Assembly (NCBI GenBank): GCA_029261355.1
Contig: JAJDBM010000036.1
Coordinates: 159,527-223,526 of the forward strand
Reading direction: 5' to 3'
Length of the DNA: 64,000 nt
DNA from: Nitrospirales bacterium
GTDB lineage: Bacteria; Nitrospirota; Nitrospiria; Nitrospirales; UBA8639
In this document: positions 60,795 through 64,000 of the stretch, piece after piece
How positions within the stretch are numbered: the stretch's first letter is position 1
Layout: each line of letters starts with the position of its first letter
Notes under the pieces: generated by a model
Seen by the model: the letters and a program-made list of their open reading frames with translations, nothing else
Told to the model about the DNA's origin: nothing
Databases searched by the model: none
Program-made: the position numbers and the translations under genes

Positions 60795-62285
60795 ATGAGT
60801 GATACAAAGAATGTGAAACTCGCTCATCATTCGGATGTATTAGGGATGTCCTGGTATGTCATGTCCGTGCTCACATTTATCGTTACACTTTGTGCGGGGG
60901 CAGCCTCTCTAGAATTTTTTTCATTCGATCGTGTTCCTTATCATATCCTCCTCTTTTCTATTTGTATTTCCCCTCATTTTCTTTTTCAAAAAAAAAGTGA
61001 AAAAACGCGACTCCTCGTAATATTCGGACTTGCGTATTACCTTATTTTTGGGGCCTATGACTATTTCTCGCTTTTCCTAGCATCAACGCCTAATAAGCTT
61101 ATGCAAGTCTCAAATATTCAAAGATTAGCATTGTCGGACTTTCTCATTGCCTCAGGAATAGCGCTTGTGATTCTAGGCTTTCTCTGCTCTACTTTCCTCT
61201 TCACGACAAAACAATCTGGGGTTCTATGCATAGACTGGGCTTACAAGACTCAAACTTTGGTTGCAATTATTAGTTGGACAATTGGATATTCATCAACAGT
61301 CTTTATTCAACTGATATATGGGAAAACCCAAATGTCTACGTCTATTTTTTCACATCTAATAGCGAATCTTTGGTTTTTGGATATGATTGGTGGGGTATGG
61401 CTAATTTATATATTTATTCGAAAGTATAAACCACGACTGATCGGTCTATTGCTTTTCTTCATTGTTGTTATGGAATTTATCTTAGGCTTCATAGGAGACT
61501 CCAAAGAACTGTCATTCCGTATGCCTATTTTCCTGCTACTTGGACTTTTCTTTCTCAATGGCAGAATAAATAAAAAGATCTTACTTTTCCTTGCACTATG
61601 CATGGTGCCGTACTTTGCAATCTTTGGAGAATACAGACTATATATGCTCCAAATGAAAGATTTGAGCCGCGTTGATGCAGCAGCTGAGCTTCATACATCG
61701 TTTAATAAACTAAGGAAAAACCTTGACAAGAAAGAAGATCTATTTCTAACGACTGCTCTGGGTATTCTGAACAGAATTGATGGTAGAAAGTATGTCGATA
61801 TTATTGCAGCCCAGGTGGATAAAAATGTGCCTTATCAAGAAGGCGAAACATTAATGCTACTGTTCTATTCATTCATACCAAAAACTCTATGGAGTGATAA
61901 GCCTCAGACTTCAATCGGTCAATTAATGAATAGAGAATTTAAATTATCAGCATCTCCTTTGACATTCGTGCCACCTACACAATTAGGTGAACTATATTGG
62001 AATTATGGTGTTAGTGGGGCTATGATTGGAATGTTTTTTATTGGGATTCTTCTAGGCTCCATTAATTCGCTGTATGCCCTTTACCCGATCCCGTCTTCCG
62101 GAAAATTCATAATAGTACTCGCTGCAGCATACGAGTTGTGTTTACGTTTTGAATCAGGAATCGCCAGTCAATATGGCTCATTTTTCAGAATTTGCTTTAT
62201 AGTCTTTATTCTTCATTTTACTTTAAAAATACTCAAACAAAATAAAGCCATGTCACCTCCTGTTTATTCAGAAAAAATACAATAA
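60795..62285 (+). CDS. wzy: O-antigen polymerase-like membrane protein (Wzy)
   Basis: 496 aa with about 11 hydrophobic segments. A larger periplasmic-type loop lies at about 295-385 (FGEYRLYMLQMKDLSRVDAA to PKTLWSDKPQTSIGQLM, in part), with FVPPTQLGELYWNYGVSG, a pattern of Wzy-type polymerases in flippase-linked clusters. It would join repeat units at the periplasmic side. Its neighbours are the CgeB-like GT and a GT4, which supports the call. It is not obviously related to the O-antigen-ligase-like protein at 34412, suggesting separate polymers. Confidence 0.7.
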   Translation: MSDTKNVKLAHHSDVLGMSWYVMSVLTFIVTLCAGAASLEFFSFDRVPYHILLFSICISPHFLFQKKSEKTRLLVIFGLAYYLIFGAYDYFSLFLASTPNKLMQVSNIQRLALSDFLIASGIALVILGFLCSTFLFTTKQSGVLCIDWAYKTQTLVAIISWTIGYSSTVFIQLIYGKTQMSTSIFSHLIANLWFLDMIGGVWLIYIFIRKYKPRLIGLLLFFIVVMEFILGFIGDSKELSFRMPIFLLLGLFFLNGRINKKILLFLALCMVPYFAIFGEYRLYMLQMKDLSRVDAAAELHTSFNKLRKNLDKKEDLFLTTALGILNRIDGRKYVDIIAAQVDKNVPYQEGETLMLLFYSFIPKTLWSDKPQTSIGQLMNREFKLSASPLTFVPPTQLGELYWNYGVSGAMIGMFFIGILLGSINSLYALYPIPSSGKFIIVLAAAYELCLRFESGIASQYGSFFRICFIVFILHFTLKILKQNKAMSPPVYSEKIQ

Positions 62286-62409
62286 ATCTCCGAAGCATTC
62301 TTTCCCTCAGAATGAACCATATAGTTGAGCAACACTTTCAATGCAGCCCTTATCTAAATACTAAAGTAGCTCTCATGAGCTTAATTTTTGGAATAGAATT
62401 TCTAAACAA

Positions 62410-63486
62410 ATGAAAAAGATTTTTCTAGCGAGCCAATCTCTAAAAGCTGGAAATGGTGGGATTGCACGAGTGGCTAGACTCATGGCACGCGTGTTAGCGG
62501 AGGAACAGGAAAATGGGAGACTATCTTTTCAATCTCTTACATTTAAAGATTTAACTCAACCTCAAGATATACTTTCAAACGGAAGGTTAGCTCGAGGGTC
62601 TAAACTTCGATTCATCTATGAGATCCAGAAAGCTACTATCAATCATTCGCATTTCATCTATGATTTTTTGGGTATGTCGAGAGCTCACCTTCCTATTCCA
62701 TTTTTCTATAGACCTCATATGACATGGCTCCACGGAGTTGAAATATGGAGCCGCGAAAGGGCAGATCGGATTGCAAGTGCTAGGCGTGCAGATTTATTAC
62801 TGTGCAATTCAAATTACACACTCAAGCAGGCTGAGCTCTTACATGAAGAGCAGTTCGCAAAAGCGAAAATATGTTGGTTAGGAACCGAAACAGATGACTT
62901 CCCCATGTCCTCAAACGACATAAGAAGACGTCAACCCACAGTATTAACAGTAGGGAGAATAGAAAAAGGCCGTGATAAAGGACTCAGCTCCTTAGTAGAA
63001 AGTTGGCCAAGAGTCGTTCAAGAAGTCCCAGATGCCCAACTAATTATTGTTGGGAAAGGCACAGGCCTAAATGAAATCAAGGATCAAATTAAGTGCTCTA
63101 GCGTTAACTTGAAAATTGAACTAAAAGGATTTGTACCTGATCCAGAATTAGAGAAAATTTTCAGCGAAAGCTTAGTGTTTGCAATGCCAAGCCGTGGAGA
63201 AGGATTTGGGTTAGTTTATATTGAAGCCATGCGACATGGATTACCGGTGATTGCATCCGTCCATGATGCAGCACCAGAAATTAACATTCATGGCAAAACA
63301 GGGTTTAATGTCAACCTAGATAAACCCAATGAATTAGTAGAAAAGTTAGTTTTTCTTTTAAAGAATCCTAAGGCCGCGTATCAATTGGGCGAAAACGGAA
63401 AGCAACGATGGGTGCAAAATTTTTGCTTTAGTGCGTTCCGCAGTCGATATGTGGCACTGCTTAAGGAATTCCTCGATTCCAACTGA
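62410..63486 (+). CDS. Family 4 glycosyltransferase
   Basis: 358 aa. IFLASQSLKAGNGGIARVARLMARVL (abbreviated) gives the GT4 N-terminus with the GGIARV loop. LLCNSNYTLKQAELL follows, then VLTVGRIEKGRDKGLSSLVE and the donor-site E-x7-E segment MPSRGEGFGLVYIEAMRHGLPVIAS (about 255-280). A cytosolic glycosyltransferase acting on the lipid-linked unit. It ends about 185 bases before a possible IS3 end, so it may be the last gene of the cluster before an insertion. Sugar specificity unknown. Confidence 0.88.
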   Translation: MKKIFLASQSLKAGNGGIARVARLMARVLAEEQENGRLSFQSLTFKDLTQPQDILSNGRLARGSKLRFIYEIQKATINHSHFIYDFLGMSRAHLPIPFFYRPHMTWLHGVEIWSRERADRIASARRADLLLCNSNYTLKQAELLHEEQFAKAKICWLGTETDDFPMSSNDIRRRQPTVLTVGRIEKGRDKGLSSLVESWPRVVQEVPDAQLIIVGKGTGLNEIKDQIKCSSVNLKIELKGFVPDPELEKIFSESLVFAMPSRGEGFGLVYIEAMRHGLPVIASVHDAAPEINIHGKTGFNVNLDKPNELVEKLVFLLKNPKAAYQLGENGKQRWVQNFCFSAFRSRYVALLKEFLDSN

Positions 63487-63569
63487 CGATCAAATGAAAA
63501 CTGGAAAATTCCCCGCCAAACGGTCTGGTTATAACTAGAGTTTTCCTGTGTTGGGTTACGAAAAACGCA

Positions 63570-63605
63570 AGTGAACTTCCAGAAGTGGACCCCAGTGATT
63601 GGACA
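63570..63605. mobile_element. Possible remnant of an IS3-type terminal repeat
   Basis: Here ACCCCA, five unmatched bases, then TGGACAGA resembles TCCCCA-N5-TGGACAGA at the presumed left end of the IS3 element about 95 bases downstream (13 of 19 positions alike). Two such ends in tandem suggest an older or nested insertion. The evidence is weak. Confidence 0.25.
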
Positions 63606-63670
63606 GAATAAATAGGATGCTAAGTGAAATCTTCTGCGCTATATTTCTTTTCAACGAAAGGAGCAGGAGA

Positions 63671-64000
63671 TGGTGTAAGCTTCCCCAAAATCTGGACAGA
63701 CCAAAAGTAGAGCTTTCTGGCAGAATGCCCCAGGCGGTTCTTATGAAAACGAGTCGATTCAGTGAAACGCAAATTATTACGATAATGAAACAAGCTGAGG
63801 CGGGGCTCAAAGTCAAAGACCTATGTCGTGAACATGGGATTAGCGATGCGACCTTTTATAACTGGAAGGCGAAATACGGCGGGCTAGAAGCCTCGGATCT
63901 CAAGCGCCTCAAGGAGACCGAGAGCGAGCTGTCGAAGCTCAAACGCATGTATGCCGACCTCGCGTTGGAAAATCGGGCGCTCAAGGATCTCATCGAAAAA
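63671..64000 (+). mobile_element. Left part of an IS3-family insertion sequence
   Basis: TGTAAGCTTCCCC-A-rich-CTGGACAG from about 63674 has the look of an IS3-family left inverted repeat (TG start, CCCCA, GGACAG), 70 bases upstream of the OrfA start. The element continues beyond the window, so its right end and target duplication cannot be seen. The exact left border is a guess. Confidence 0.5.
63743..64000 (+). CDS. IS3-family transposase OrfA (truncated by the window end)
   Basis: 86 codons from ATG 63743 to the window edge without a stop. The protein begins KTSRFSETQIITIMKQAEAG, then VKDLCREHGISDATFYNWKAKYGGL (abbreviated), the helix-turn-helix of IS3 OrfA, and continues with a leucine-zipper-like helix (LKRMYADLALENRALKDLIEK, in part). 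OrfA binds the inverted repeats, and a -1 frameshift usually yields the OrfAB transposase. Its codon use is more GC-rich than the neighbouring glycan genes, consistent with mobility. Confidence 0.9.
   Translation, partial: MKTSRFSETQIITIMKQAEAGLKVKDLCREHGISDATFYNWKAKYGGLEASDLKRLKETESELSKLKRMYADLALENRALKDLIEK

Noticed and set aside
1..64000. CRISPR arrays, tRNA and rRNA genes
   Set aside because: No regularly spaced repeats, no cloverleaf-like sequence and no rRNA stretch were recognised by eye; a covariance-model scan could still find a small RNA.

Overview
The window reads as one large envelope-polysaccharide (capsule/O-antigen type) region of a Gram-negative bacterium. At the right it adjoins an exosortase/PEP-CTERM exopolysaccharide locus, and it ends in an IS3-type transposase gene. 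The gene set (EpsI-fused exosortase, PrsT-like TPR lipoprotein, Wzz/GumC-like protein, Wza-like exporter, ExeA-like ATPase) and the moderate, fairly AT-rich composition would fit a Nitrospirota-like or proteobacterial environmental organism. That is inference: no rRNA or other marker gene is present. I saw no tRNA, rRNA or CRISPR array.

Region 1 (1-8713, minus strand): the start of an asparagine-synthase-like gene, a GT-B-like surface-carbohydrate protein, a methyltransferase, a P-loop sulfotransferase-like protein, a thymidylate-kinase-like fusion, and a first nonulosonic-acid module. That module is a CBS-NeuB-SAF-TIM-barrel fusion next to a CMP-sugar synthetase. Region 2 (8714-12186): an AT-rich two-gene island on the plus strand (sulfotransferase, deacetylase-like protein) with over 500 bases of noncoding DNA on each side. 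Region 3 (12187-26138, minus): a second nonulosonic-acid module resembling the legionaminate pathway (LegB, LegC, LegH-like, LegI, PtmE-like, LegF-like), together with an aminotransferase, a Gfo/Idh oxidoreductase, GNAT, methyltransferase and glycosyltransferase genes. No LegG/NeuC-type hydrolysing 2-epimerase is present.

Region 4 (26517-36713, minus): two FkbM methyltransferases, a NusG-like antiterminator, a winged-helix regulator with two palindromic operator candidates over its own promoter, a WecA/CapD-N fusion, an SDR epimerase, a GT4, an O-antigen ligase/polymerase and a KpsF-type isomerase. A near-consensus sigma-70 promoter at 34378-34406 gives the GT4 gene a leader of about 330 nt, so the long minus-strand series can start there as well as upstream of kpsF. 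Region 5 (37047-41440): a SAM-binding-like protein, a frameshifted Gfo/Idh gene, a secreted protein with a hexanucleotide repeat, a methyltransferase and a CopD-like membrane protein.

Region 6 (42062-55915): the EpsI-fused exosortase, a second WecA/MraY-like transferase, then (minus strand) ExeA-like ATPase, CpsD-like kinase, Wzz-like protein, outer-membrane beta-barrel, Wza-like exporter and PrsT-like TPR lipoprotein. A divergent PEP-CTERM-type protein gene carries a single-base frameshift between its signal peptide and its sorting tail. Region 7 (56642-64000, plus): beta-helix protein, Wzx flippase, CgeB-like GT, Wzy-like polymerase, GT4 and the start of an IS3 element. Taken together, the genes make, decorate (nonulosonates, methyl, sulfate, acetyl), polymerise and export at least one and probably two surface glycans, and anchor sorted proteins.
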